DNA of 64,000 bases from Ypsolopha sequella (GCA_934047225.1 OW203993.1:28224069-28288068); one strand, 5' to 3'; positions 22,301 through 32,060 are shown, numbered from the stretch's first letter. Notes: generated from the sequence alone by a model not told the origin. A program made the numbers and translations.

Positions 22301-22544
22301 CACTTCGTCTTCCTCGATTTCCTCACCGCCAAAATTAGCATTACGGTCATACGCTTCCAATCTGGTACAACAAAAAATAGATATTAGCATAGATTGTTTA
22401 CACATAACAACTTCATAACCTAAAATATTTGAAAGTTTGGTTTCTTACTGACCTTTGTATCAAACAAGCTTTTTTACCAGCTACAGAAGCTTTCCGTTTT
22501 TTTAATTCGTCTTTTAACTGCGGCACCGTCATCATTGTGTACAT
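19359..22544 (-). pseudogene. SAP-SWIM-YqaJ exonuclease-like gene of the ISL2EU element
   Basis: Read on the minus strand, this gene starts at the ATG near 22544. It carries a SAP-type helix (VPQLKDELKKRKASVAGKK), an acidic exon near 22369-22207 and a SWIM zinc finger HCECAAGSGVEAHCKH (near 21800). The YqaJ-type exonuclease start follows (CRITASNFHAVI, near 21300), then the nuclease motif LIEVKCPYTARD and YYTQIQGQLF (near 21070-20925). A hAT element interrupts it after QLFCS; the C-terminal piece lies at 19359-19592. A frame change occurs near 21126. YqaJ proteins are phage lambda-exonuclease relatives; a second ORF of this kind is known in ISL2EU elements, with an unproven role in transposition. 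Introns separate the 5' exons. Confidence 0.8.
19581..20912. mobile_element. Non-autonomous hAT element, 1332 bp
   Basis: Termini TAGGGTTTGCA and TGCAAACCCTA are flanked by an exact 8-bp duplication CTGCAGAA (19573-19580 and 20913-20920), diagnostic of hAT. Subterminal regions are rich in TATTCGAATATTCG. The middle carries a tandem duplication of roughly 245 bp (about 20085-20330 and 20335-20580). There is no transposase frame. The host YqaJ frame is restored when the element and one duplication copy are removed. Confidence 0.92.
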
Positions 22545-22646
22545 TTTCACCACCAAAACGTTTAGAAAGAAATCTCTAACCCGAAAGTATAAAACAATAT
22601 GGTGGTGACTTGGCCTTCTCGCTGGTGGCGACATCTGTAATTAGCT

Positions 22647-23128
22647 TTGCGTTGTGTTCCCCATTCAACACATCAAAGAAGTACAGGGCGAACCCCACTG
22701 GAATTGCTTGTTGGAGTAAAAATGAAATGTAACCAAGACGATAACATTCTCCAGATATTACAGGATGAACTCATATTAGAATTTGAAAGTAAAAGGAACG
22801 AAGAAAGACTACAAGCAATGAAAGAAATAGAAAAGATACAGATGGAGAATAGAAGAACTTTTAATAAGAAAAGAAAGGCTACTAGACCCTATCGTGTTGG
22901 AGACATTGTAGCAATACAAAGAACTCAATTTAGCACTCAGAAACTGGATGCAAAGTTTATGGGCCCTTATGAAGTTGTATCTGTAAATGACAATGACAGA
23001 TATACAGTGAAAAAGCTAGCTGGAGAAGGCCCTATGAATACCACTACATGCGTGGATATGATGAAGAGATGGAAAGATGTTGGTTCTGCCGACGACTCGT
23101 CCGGGTCGGACGAAGAGCAGGACGGCCG
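22647..23128 (+). pseudogene. Gypsy integrase C-terminal piece
   Basis: This resumes the integrase cut at 17576. It starts with QRSTGRTPLELLVG, the motif that normally follows the core, then a helical stretch and a GPY-type module: YRVGDIVAIQRTQF, KFMGPYEVVSVN and DRYTVKKL. The end is acidic (DDSSGSDEEQDG) and its stop falls just inside the 3' LTR. Length and motif order are typical of Gypsy integrase tails; the gene as a whole is dead because of the large insertion and the upstream deletion. Confidence 0.85.
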
Positions 23129-23371
23129 TGTAGGTTAGGGCCACTCACTCCCCAGCCATTTATATTTTCGCGCCATCGTAGTTAATGTTGGTATCTTGTT
23201 ATAATTTTTACTATTATTGTTAAGTTGGCTATTGCTTTTTTTTAAGAAAGAGAAAGAGGATGAGAGAGGGAGATAGAGAGAGACGCGGACGGATAGGTGA
23301 TGACGAGTTTTGTTTTGTGGAATTAAAATAAAAGTTTAAAAGATATACGCGTGTTTCCATAAGAACCCCCT
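23129..23371 (+). repeat. 3' LTR of the Gypsy element
   Basis: The LTR runs from TGTAGGTTAGGGCC to AAGAACCCCCT, losing the final ACA of the 5' copy, and is followed directly by LINE 3' tail sequence. It provides the empty-site allele for the solo LTR in the 5' copy. Confidence 0.85.
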
Positions 23372-23375
23372 TAAA

Positions 23376-24528
23376 TAAAAGTAAATAAAAGTATTTATAA
23401 AGTAAAACTAAAACTAACGCTAACAGAATATTAAATTATGACTTTAAACAATTAAGAATCTTAGATTTAAAACTAGGGAGACTAAACAAAAATATATCTA
23501 AATCAGCATCAATGTTAGACAACCTATTATACGTCGTCATCATACGCGATAATGGCATGAATTCGCCTAGATTACCGTAGGATCGAGGCGTTATAAAGGG
23601 TTTACGATTTGATCGTCTGGTGGAAGAGCGAGGGAGAGAAAAATTAATCTGACCTAGTGGATCGGATGAGTCCATTATATTGTTTAATGTTTGTATAGTA
23701 CCGTCATATCTATTAATGTTCTACGATCCTCAAGAGAGGACAACTTAAAATGGCTTAGCCGATCAATATAACTGCATCGATAGGGGCAAAGACGATCCTT
23801 ATATGCAAGGAACTTAGTAAATTTTCGTTGCACCCCTTCAATTCTATCAATGTGGACTCTATAAGAAGGACTCCAGACGGACGAAGCGTATTCTAGATGG
23901 CTTCGGATACGTGCGTTAAAGAGACAAACCATAGTGTCAGAACGGGTAAAATTTTTACAAAATCTATATGGTCTCTAAATGATAGTTTGCTGTCTAAAAG
24001 GATACTTAGGTCACGCGCAACACTGACCTCCTGTAAGAAAGAGCCGTCAATAGAATACCTTGAAGGTAAGAAATTCTTTTTTTTTTAGTGAATTTAATGT
24101 GGAGGCATTTATTCACGTTCAAGATCATCTTGTTGCGACGACACCAGCAATGAACAGCATCTATGTCCTGTTGTAAAACAGCTAGTGGTCAACTTTATCG
24201 AAAGCGCTACTGAAGTCAGTATATATTGCATCTACCTGTTTGCGAGAGTCAACCGCTTTAGAAATGTCAGATGTAAATGATAAAAGGTTGGTGACAGTTG
24301 ACCTATTCTTTATAAATCCATGCTGGTACTTGGTAATGGTAACAACAGGTTTAAGAAAGCTAACCAAAGCGGGCATAACCACCAATTCGAAAATTTTTGC
24401 AAAAAAGCATATTAAAGAAATAGGTCTATAGTTGATGACTGAATCTTTATCACCCTTCTTAAAAACTGGGACTATATTGGCCTCTTTCCAAGTGGTAGGA
24501 AAAATTCCCGATGAGAAAGACTTTATTA
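23376..24528 (-). pseudogene. Antisense LINE relic (Jockey/CR1-like), RT core deleted
   Basis: Read on the minus strand, RT starts at about 24528 (GIFPTTWKEANIVPVFKKGD), passes KYQHGFIKNRSTVTNL (near 24325) and AIYTDFSSAFDKVDH (near 24195). It then jumps over the catalytic YADD region to the thumb and C-terminal domain (LNVNKCLHIKF, then ARIRSHLEYASSVWSPSY near 23870, and VHIDRIEGVQRKFTKFL). About 250 residues of RT are missing and several frame breaks occur. The 3' end at 23376 has an AAATAAAAG-type tail in reverse. It abuts a second antisense LINE fragment at 24529. Confidence 0.8.
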
Positions 24529-24745
24529 AACTTTACTAAAGGCGTTATTATTCTAAGAGGACTACAATATCCCAACACACTTTGAACATAGGCACAGTCT
24601 TAGAATATTCTAAGGGCACAGTATAATGCTTTAATGCAGGATATGTCAGTAAAGGGTTTACAGACTCTTATGACAAAGCCCAAACTTTTGTAAGCTTTAC
24701 TAACGATATGTTCGTAGTGTGCAGAAAAAGTAAGCTGCGAATCGA
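24529..24745 (-). pseudogene. LINE fragment, 3' side of the MULE insertion
   Basis: Minus-strand reading gives SQLTFSAHYEHIVSKAYKSL and LGFVIRVCKPF, the stretch that follows the RT thumb in Jockey/CR1-like LINEs. It joins exactly to the segment at 35493-36325 (VKDLGVLLDS) when the intervening 10.7 kb and one target duplication are removed, proving that both belong to one LINE copy. Confidence 0.85.
24736..24745. repeat. Target-site duplication of the MULE, left copy
   Basis: TGCGAATCGA stands here and again at 35493-35502. A duplication of 9-10 bp is typical of Mutator-like elements. Confidence 0.85.
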
Positions 24746-24858
24746 TTTGTTACCCGTGGTCCCTCCCGTAGTCCCTGAAAGGGACCACGGGTATTTTTTT
24801 TACCCGTGGTCCCTGCTAGAAATAAAATGCTGCCGAATTAAAATAGCACCCAAGTCTG
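24746..24858 (+). repeat. MULE left terminal inverted repeat
   Basis: About 113 bp matching the right end (35380-35492) in reverse complement. The TIR itself contains an internal ACCCGTGGTCCCT palindrome series, so each end can fold on its own. Confidence 0.87.
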
Positions 24859-25057
24859 AATTGGCAGCGTTGCATACTAACCCATACTTTGAAAAGGTAC
24901 TCAACATGTTTGCGCGTTACACTGTAGTGCTCACTACTACAACGTTAGATTTTGATGAAATATTCATCATTGAAACGTGCTATTTAAGAAAATTTTGAAA
25001 ATAATTTTATTGATTTGCGACATTATGACGCGTTACTTAGATTATTGACATAATTAC
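24859..25057. other. MULE subterminal sequence, no gene
   Basis: Unique sequence between the TIR and the 5' truncation point of the nested LINE. No coding feature is supported. Confidence 0.5.
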
Positions 25058-25510
25058 TGCCTTAATTCAAATAACCGTGTACTCGATTTAATTTTATCTA
25101 ATGTAGAATGTTGTGTAACTCCCAGTCTGCATCCTCTCACACCAGAAGATGAGCACCACAAGTCCATAGAACTGACAGTCTCTCTTAAGCCATTGCCTAC
25201 ACTAAGACAAAACATGTCAGAAAAATATATGTTTTTCAAAGGCAACTACACAGCCATCTCGAATGGATTAAGTAAAATCAACTGGTCTAATCTCCACACT
25301 TTGAGTGTAAATGACAGTATCCAATATTTTTATTCTGTTTTGTACAATTTAATTCAGGAACACGTACCGAAACGCATTGCTTGGAACAATACAAACTATC
25401 CACCTTGGTTTTCTCGCTCTCTGGTTAAACTAGATAGGGAAAAAACCAAAACCCACAATGGAAGATATACGGGAATCCTCGTGATTACCATGAATTTAAA
25501 TTGTTAAGAG
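25058..25510 (+). pseudogene. LINE endonuclease C-terminal fragment
   Basis: This is the end of an APE-type endonuclease and its linker: RVLDLILSNVECC, then SLHPLTPEDEHHKSIELTV where the usual catalytic SDH near the end of the domain is replaced or decayed, and PPWFSRSLVKLDREK. It runs in a frame different from RT, with a stop at 25505 and overlap at LLRARVKKLEKENY, so ORF2 is broken here by a small indel. The 5' half of the endonuclease is absent because of 5' truncation. Confidence 0.75.
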
Positions 25511-26911
25511 CCCGGGTGAAAAAACTAGAAAAAGAAAATTATAACAAATATTTGAAATATGCTGAGGAAAATATAACTAAATCACCTAAATATTTTTGGG
25601 CGTTCGTCAAATCCAAGTCTGATCATAACTCTGTCCCAGATAAAGTCTCTTATGAAGAAAGGAGTTCCGACCAAGGGGAAATTATCTGTGATTTATTTAA
25701 TGAATATTTCCACTCTGTATTTATCAAAGATGATAGTACCAGCCCTAGTGATTCTAATGTAATCATAGATGTTTCACCTGCCGATACCTCCTCCGTTGAT
25801 ATTGCTACTATAAATTTCTCTACAGACACTGTCCTCAAACAACTAGAGAAATTAGACATTACAAAGGGAGCTGGACTTGACGGTATACACCCCCTGGTTA
25901 TCAAAAAATGTGCAAAAGTAATGTGTGTCCCTTTAGCGATTATCTTTTCTAAATCACTCCGAGATGGCTGTTTTCCTGATGTGTGGAAAAAGGTGCTTAT
26001 TACACCTATATTTAAGGGAGGTGATAAATCCAATGTAGCTGATTATAGACCAATCTCCAAACTTAGCATATTCGGAAAAGTGCTTGAAAAAATTGTAACT
26101 GATCAAGTAACGGTCGCCGTGAGTCGGCATATTTCCCTTAACCAGCATGGATTTATAAAGGGTCGCAGCGTTGAAACCAATTTATTGACCTTCACTGACT
26201 TTGTTCTCACTGCCATGCAGGATGGCCATCAGGTGGATGCCGTGTATACCGATTTTTCAAAAGCTTTTGATAAAATAAGTCACAAGAGGCTTATATCAAA
26301 ACTGTTGAGGATCGGCATACACGGCGACCTACTTAGGTGGATCCAATCATATATAAGCAGACGTTCACAAGCGGTAGCACTTAAGGGTTTCTTGTCAAAT
26401 TTTCTTCCCATTGATTCTGGTGTGCCCCAGGGATCCCATTTGGGTCCTCTGCTTTTTGTATTATACATAAACGATATAGGAAATGTTTTCAAAAATTCTA
26501 AACATTTGCTCTACGCAGATGATATGAAAATATATCGGGTGGTTGACTCTGTTGAGGACTGTAACAAACTTCAACAGGATCTGAATGTCCTTTTGGATTA
26601 CTGTGAGCTCAACTCTCTATTTCTTAACGTGAACAAATGTTATATTATAAGTTACACTAGACGGAGGCGAAAAATAATAAATAACTATCAGCTCTCTGGC
26701 AGAATTATAACACGTGTTGATCATATACGAGACCTTGGCGTTACCCTGGATGCTAAAATGGACTTCAACATACATATCGACTGTAAAATACATAAAGCAT
26801 TTAAACTGCTGGGTTTCATTCTTCGGATATGTGAACCATTCAGGCGTGCTTCTATTTACAAGGTACTCTTCTTTGCTTATGTTAGAAGTATTCTTGAATT
26901 CTGTTGTGTGG
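25501..26911 (+). CDS. LINE reverse transcriptase, interrupted near its C-terminus
   Basis: An open frame of about 470 codons encodes the RT of a Jockey/CR1-like LINE. Motifs in order: KGAGLDGIHPLVIKK, VADYRPISKLSIFGKVLEK, NQHGFIKGRSVETNLL, AVYTDFSKAFDKISH (first Asp), DSGVPQGSHLGPLLFVLYIN, LLYADDMKIY with the YADD box (near 26510), and VDHIRDLGVTLDAKM. It ends at ILEFCCVV where the BEL element begins. The catalytic residues are intact, so this copy died mainly by truncation and by the BEL insertion. It carries conserved spacing between blocks and no stop over 1.4 kb, indicating a fairly recent insertion into the MULE. Confidence 0.9.
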
Positions 26912-27363
26912 TGTTCACGCTACCAGCGTGACGTTCGCGCATGCGCAGAAAGTAACTCGCGACAGAATCGAGTCCCGCGCTGAGCGCCGCTCGCTCGCTC
27001 TGTTCGGCTCGCGCCGCCAACCGAGGCGCACGTCTGCGCGCGCGCGCAGCCGACTCTTTCGCCGCAACCGTCGACCGAACGATACGTGTGTACACACATT
27101 CGCGCCGCCACAACCAATATCGTGTACCCATCAGTGCAGTGTTCTAACAGTGTTGTGTTCACGTTACCACGAACCAAGACATTCAATACATCCTACTCAT
27201 CCAAGACGCCAGCTCCATCAGCCCAACAAGAAGGTTCAGCTCGTCAGCGCTTTCGTCGGCTCGCCCACCAACATACAAAGCAGGTCAGTGCACCCACATT
27301 GTTTCCCACAATTCTCCCGTGTCAAATCCCATCAGCTCTGCATTCCTGTAGCCAGCGGTTACA
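26912..27363 (+). repeat. 5' LTR of the young BEL element
   Basis: TGTTCACGCTACCAGCGTGA opens with a near-perfect short palindrome. The LTR is strongly GC-rich with a CGCGCGCG run and ends GCGGTTACA. The overlapping long frames on both strands are a base-composition artefact. Confidence 0.93.
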
Positions 27364-28531
27364 TTTTGGACCTTCGAGCCGGTAGTGACCATATTTTTGG
27401 TCACTTCGAGCCGGTAGTAAAACATATTTTGGCCCTTCGAACCGTTAGAACCAGCCCCCCTCTATTTACTACAGTCCATTTTCAATCCAAGAAAAATTTT
27501 GGTCCGTCGAGCGGAAAATGTTTGAACCAGCCCCCGTCGATTTACAGTCCATTTTCACCCGGTTACATATTTTGCCCCCTTTCCCGGCAAAAAATATTTT
27601 GTGGTCTCGAATACCTATTGCGGGTAGGTAAATAGAACCGCCGCCTAGAACATTCCATTTATCGGTGTAGAACCGGCCCCCCCCGCCCCCCGCAAAGAAT
27701 AAACTCACGTTCATCCCGTTTGTTATTATTATTCAGCTCAGATAATATAATTATATCCATTCAGCCCAATTGTTTATTACAGTCCACTATACTTCTTTAT
27801 TAAACCCAAAATTTTACGAGATTTTGCGAGATATTTTTTTTCGGTGCGAGTATAAATTTGCCTTTGTTCCGTGTAGTTACGTATTACATATATACATACG
27901 TATTACGTATATTACTAAGGTTTGATTTGCATCATTGGATTGTCCGCTCATTTAGATCCGATTTCGGCTAGGTAAATACATTCTTTGTTTGTTTACGCGC
28001 TCGAGGCAGTAGGTAGGTATTTTATTCTATAAATAGAATTTTCGACGACTGATGTTTTGTTGTAAATATACTGTTATGATATTTTGGTGAACAAGTTGAT
28101 CAGCCCTTTTCGATATTTAATGTTACGGTAATCTCGTGTCGCAGTGATATATTGCCGACAGTTTTTTCGTGTTATTGTCTGCTTTTTTAACCGGGTATAT
28201 TTTCCGTGTTCCGTTTGAACATAGCCTTTGTTATTTCGGCCCGCGCAAGTTACAAGCTATCCGCACGTTGGAGTTGGTAGCGCTCAAGTTTTAATAACTC
28301 ATTTTCACATATAGTCACACTCATCACACATTCAATCAGCACATACACACTCAGCTCATTTTCACTCACACATTCAATCAGCACATACACACTCAGCTCA
28401 TTTTCACTCACACATTCACTCATCACATACACATTCAGCTCATTTTCACTCAATGAAACCAGCACTCAGCGCACTCAGCACACTCATCACACACACACTC
28501 ATCACATACACACTCAGTTCATTTTCACTCA
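27364..28531 (+). other. BEL leader with PBS-like repeats and minisatellite
   Basis: TTTTGGACCTTCGAGCCGG directly after the LTR fits a primer binding site (TGG start). Variants recur at about 27390 (TTTTGGTCACTTCGAGCCGG), 27427 (TTTTGGCCCTTCGAACCG) and 27496 (TTTTGGTCCGTCGAGCGG). From about 28290 to 28531 a minisatellite with a unit of about 42 bp (CACTCAGCTCATTTTCACTC plus CACATTCAATCAGCACATA) repeats three times or more with decay. No gag frame is present in this leader. Confidence 0.75.
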
Positions 28532-29319
28532 ATGACTTCAACTCCAACAGAGAATTCTTGTAACTCCGCACAACGTGTAGTGAACGTCACTAACACACCA
28601 ATTTTGTTGCCAACCGTCTCACTTAAAATAGCAGACGTACATGGTCAATTTCACTCAGCACGAGCCCTGTTAGGTTTTATCTCACGTCGCGGTACTCCAG
28701 TTCTCATTCGCTCAGACTGCGGCACAAACTATGTAGGTGCTAGGAATCAGCTCATTGAAGTTCAGAACTTCCTCAGGTCAAACAATGATGCAATCACTCA
28801 CAAGCTCGCGAATCAGCACATAACTTGGTTCGGCGCTCTGCACGAAATAATACTCAACTCAAGACCCCTCTGCCCGATTTCATCCGACCCTACGGACTTT
28901 GACCCTCTCACGGCCGGACATTTCATTATTGGTCGTCCGCTCACCGCTCTACCTGAGCAGTCTTTTTACGACAGACCCATATCTGCTCTTAAACGCTTTC
29001 AGCTCATTCAAGCGCTCTCTCAGCGCTTTTGGACTCTCTGGTCCAGATCCTACCTCCATACCCTGCAAACCCGCTCCAAATGGCTCTCCCCTTCTTCCCC
29101 TCCTCAAGTGGGTGAACTGGTCCTCATAAAAGAGGATGACCTGCCTCCGCTCCAATGGAAGCTGGGGAGAATTCTCCGCACGATACCTGGCAAGGATGGA
29201 GTGATCCGAGTTGTGGATCTGGACACAGCTCATGGAAATCTGCGACGACCTGTGTTCAAGATAGCCAGGCTGCCGTTGGATTCAGCTCAAGAGGAGCCGC
29301 AGCCCCGGCCCCCCCAGGA
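28532..29319 (+). CDS. BEL fused ORF: protease start joined to integrase C-terminal half
   Basis: One open frame starts at ATG 28532 and runs without a stop to the 3' LTR (formally onward through it to 29917). Residues 1-46 resemble the start of a BEL protease region (PTVSLKIADVHGQFHSARALL, stopping where the catalytic Asp would follow). The frame then switches to integrase at GTPVLIRSDCGTNYVGARNQ (second catalytic Asp region), and, after a further short deletion, to GALHEIILNSRPLCPISSDP, DFDPLTAGHFIIGRPL and PLQWKLGRILRTIPGKDG with VIRVVDL at the C-terminus. RT and RNase H are gone and the catalytic Glu region of integrase appears lost. That two joins preserve the frame suggests template switching rather than random decay. 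It cannot be an active polymerase. Confidence 0.75.
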
Positions 29320-29771
29320 TGTTCACGCTACCAGCGTGACGTTCGCGCATGCGCAGAAAGTAACTCGCGACAGAATCGAGTCCCGCGCTGAGCGCCGCTC
29401 GCTCGCTCTGTTCGGCTCGCGCCGCCAACCGAGGCGCACGTCTGCGCGCGCGCGCAGCCGACTCTTTCGCCGCAACCGTCGACCGAACGATACGTGTGTA
29501 CACACATTCGCGCCGCCACAACCAATATCGTGTACCCATCAGTGCAGTGTTCTAACAGTGTTGTGTTCACGTTACCACGAACCAAGACATTCAATACATC
29601 CTACTCATCCAAGACGCCAGCTCCATCAGCCCAACAAGAAGGTTCAGCTCGTCAGCGCATTCGTCGGCTCGCCCACCAACATACAAAGCAGGTCAGTGCA
29701 CCCACATTGTTTCCCACAATTCTCCCGTGTCAAATCCCATCAGCTCTGCATTCCTGTAGCCAGCGGTTACA
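29320..29771 (+). repeat. 3' LTR of the young BEL element
   Basis: Identical to the 5' LTR except for one substitution found by eye. Followed by TGTGG and the restored LINE frame. Confidence 0.93.
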
Positions 29772-30200
29772 TGTGGTCTGGTGTCCTTTTTATGCGGTGC
29801 ACGTGGACCGCATCGAGAGGGTTCAGAATAAGTTTCTTAAAGCCCTTGATTATAGAACAGGGAATTATTTTACTGATTATACTTCTACCGCTTCTCGACA
29901 CAATATATTTATCCTGACTAGTCGACGTAAACTTATTGATGCTACTTTTCTATATAAACTCGTAAATAACGAACTAGATTGTCCATACCTGCTGCAACTA
30001 TTATTTTTTAAAATACCGCGCTCCTCCTCTCGTTGCAGTTCGCTAAGATTTCACACTAGTAGGAGCCGAACGAACTACAATAAAAACCGATTTTTCTCTC
30101 GCTCTCCTGCATTATACAACGAAATGTTAGGTGACATCGACATCTTCCTGGAAAATAAAAACTGTTTCAAGGCCAAAGCAAATAAAATATTTTGTAAGTG
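29772..30200 (+). pseudogene. LINE ORF2 C-terminal end
   Basis: The continuation of the RT frame cut at 26911 reads VDRIERVQNKFLKALDYR, LTSRRKLIDATFLYKL and FFSRSPALYNEML, ending with the stop near 30200. This is the usual C-terminal domain of Jockey/CR1-like LINEs. The 3' UTR then runs to an AAATA-type tail ending about 30432. Confidence 0.85.
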
Positions 30201-30838
30201 ATTTTAAAAATGTATTGTTTTGTTTGTATGTCTTTATATATAATTCTTGTCATAACTGTGTGTACCTATATATTTGTTAACAAACCTTGGTGTATAAGTC
30301 CGAGTGTTTATTCTAAATGTGTGTTTTATTTCATAAGGGTTCTTTAGGTCTGTTTGAGTTAATTTCTTTTTGTAAAAATTTCATATGTAATGACTGTTTG
30401 TAACCTAAATAAATAAATAAATAAATAAATAATTTCCAGTATATATCACCATACAGTTAACCCAGGAATTGACATGAACTTTTGTATAGGAAACGGTCTC
30501 CCTTATTAAAAACTCTTTGGTAAATATCAATTAAAAACTCTTTGACAAGTATTATATCTGGCCACTGATGACTTTATAATGATTAGGAAAAAAAGACAAA
30601 AGAATGATATTTTAAGATTTCTTTATTATGAAATTGTTTTATTTTGTCAATTGTCACGAGTCACGCACGACACTGATCAATATGTCTGAAATTGAATTTA
30701 TTAAAAGAAAAGGGGGTGAAGTCCTTCTTTACAATAACTATCAATTTTATAAACATACTTTAAACAAAGATGGTTCTGTGAAATGGAGATGTAGCAATTG
30801 AAAAAAGTTGAAATGTCTTGGGACTGTGACTATTGCAG

Positions 30839-31614
30839 TAAGTACATTATTATGTAATGTTTATTACAGTTGATTTCGCAATAACGGTTTTCAACAAAAA
30901 ATAAGCCAGAGTGTTATTCATGTTAAAGGTTCTTCTTTTTAGGGTTCCGTACCCAAAGGGTAAAACGGGGACCCTATTACTAAGACTCCGCTGTCCGTCC
31001 GTCCGTCTGTCACCAGGGTGTATCTCATGAACCGTGATAGTTAAACAGTTGACATTTTCACAGATGATTTATTTCTGTTGCCGCTGTAACAACAAATACT
31101 ACAAAATACGGAATAAAATACGGATTTTTTTGCCCTTTTTATAGATAATAGTAGGTACGGAACCCTTAGTGCGCGAGTCCGACTCGCACTTGGCCGGTTT
31201 TTGTAAAAATAAAAGTTTTTTTTGGAAAGGAAACATTTTTGAAGCTGTAAAATCATAGATTCCTCTATGTGTAAAATGTATGACAATGCAGCTAATGTTA
31301 TCATTTATCAAGCATGTCTAGTGACGTAGCCAAAAGATGGCCATAGAGGCGTAAGCCACATAGAAATATCGTCTGGCGCTTACATGGCGGCCGTTCCATT
31401 TGAATTTCATACCAAAGAGATACCAAACATAAGCAAATAAGGCGAACTTTCAATGGAACGACAATACGTCCACGCCCGCGCCCGTTCTATGTGACTTGCT
31501 TGCGCCTCAGAATGGCATAAGTACAGTCGGCAATAAAAGATAGTCACAAAAATTTAATTGTTGAATAGTATATAATTTGATTTTCATAAGGTTGTTGAAT
31601 TATTTACATTTCAG
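30839..31614 (+). other. Intron of the MULE transposase with inserted repeat
   Basis: The GTAAGT donor and pyrimidine-rich TTTCAG acceptor are good matches. The intron holds a lepidopteran repeat at 30931-31203 and about 200 bp of further sequence near 31320-31520 whose ends (CACATAGAA ... TTCTATGTG) are a weak inverted pair. Confidence 0.6.
30931..31203. repeat. Common lepidopteran repeat, copy 1
   Basis: Begins GGGTTCCGTACCCAAAGGG and ends GAGTCCGACTCGCACTTGGC. A copy in the opposite orientation at 38360-38605 and 42176-42220 shares CACGGTTCATGAGATA and TTTCTGTTGCCGC blocks. I recall this family from many moth and butterfly loci; it has no ORF. Confidence 0.8.
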
Positions 31615-32060
31615 GAGGGACTAGTGACAAAGACAAATGAACATAAGTGTAAAGCTGACCCTATACGAAATGAAAAGGACAGAAATGTCGCAATTCTACG
31701 AAATAAGGCAAAAAGTTCTGATCTTCCCGTGCCAACACTATACGAAGACAATCTTAGGGAAATGGGCGATAAAGGATTAAATGATGCTGTAGAATCGTTT
31801 CCAGAATTTTCTGCTATAAAGCATTCGCTGTACAGTGATAGAAATAAAGAAGCAGGAGTTAGTAAGTTACAGACTAAATTTGGGACTGAAATTGAGATTC
31901 CTAAGAAGTTTATTGACTTTATATTAGCTGATTATTCTTACCAAGGAGATCGAATTATCATTTTTTGCAACCCCGAATCTAGAAGTTCAATAGGTGTAAT
32001 AAAAGAATATTTCTGCGATGCAACGTTCCAAAGCTGTCCCAAACCATTTTTTCAATTATA

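Larger units (their letters stand above)
17577..22640 (+). mobile_element. ISL2EU/Harbinger-like transposon with THAP-DDE and YqaJ genes
   Basis: This block of about 5 kb sits in the middle of Gypsy integrase. It carries a THAP plus DDE_4-type transposase (+ strand) and a convergent SAP/SWIM/YqaJ gene (- strand), a pairing I know from ISL2EU elements. Exact ends were not fixed: the left edge is near CCCGCCAGAGGGCG (17590), the right near the reverse of TCGCCACCAGCGAG (22620). They resemble each other only loosely, so the TIRs are uncertain. A hAT element is nested in the YqaJ gene. Confidence 0.75.
16284..23371 (+). mobile_element. Gypsy LTR retrotransposon carrying nested insertions
   Basis: Two LTRs beginning TGTAGGTTAGGGCCACTC (16284 and 23129) enclose a leader, a primer binding region and two pieces of integrase. 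Gag, protease, RT and RNase H are missing between about 17310 and the integrase start, an internal deletion. The 5' LTR is interrupted by a BEL solo LTR, and integrase by an ISL2EU-like element of about 5 kb holding a hAT element. Without these insertions the Gypsy is only about 1.6 kb. Confidence 0.85.
26912..29771 (+). mobile_element. Young, internally deleted BEL/Pao element
   Basis: Two 452-bp LTRs (26912-27363 and 29320-29771) differ at one position that I can find (27251 T against 29659 A). They are flanked by the 5-bp duplication TGTGG (26907-26911 and 29772-29776). Between them are only 1956 bp: a leader, a minisatellite and one fused open frame. One difference in 452 bp implies a very recent insertion. 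Lacking most of pol, it must have moved with enzymes supplied by a complete relative. Confidence 0.93.
25058..30432 (+). mobile_element. Sense LINE (Jockey/CR1-like) split by a BEL element
   Basis: A 5'-truncated LINE begins in the C-terminal part of the endonuclease (NNRVLDLILSNVECC) and runs through RT to a 3' UTR ending in an AAATA-type tail at about 30404-30432. A BEL element occupies 26912-29771. Removing it and one TGTGG duplication restores the frame ILEFCCVVW|CPFYAVHVDRIERVQ. Confidence 0.9.

Noticed and set aside
26904..27635. Long overlapping open frames in several phases and both strands within the BEL LTR (also at 29282-29594).
   Set aside because: They are identical in both LTR copies, follow the GC-rich composition and match no protein. 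Treated as composition artefacts.
27469..27714. Glycine-rich minus-strand ORF (GGGGGRFYTD).
   Set aside because: It lies antisense in the BEL leader over C-runs; no known domain.
28250..28465. Minus-strand ORF with repeating SENELSVYVLIEC units.
   Set aside because: It is the reverse reading of the BEL minisatellite (28290-28531), so the protein repeat only reflects the DNA repeat.
31320..31520. Possible SINE or MITE in the MULE intron (CACATAGAA ... TTCTATGTG).
   Set aside because: The inverted pair is only 9 bp with mismatching flanks and there is no visible target duplication.
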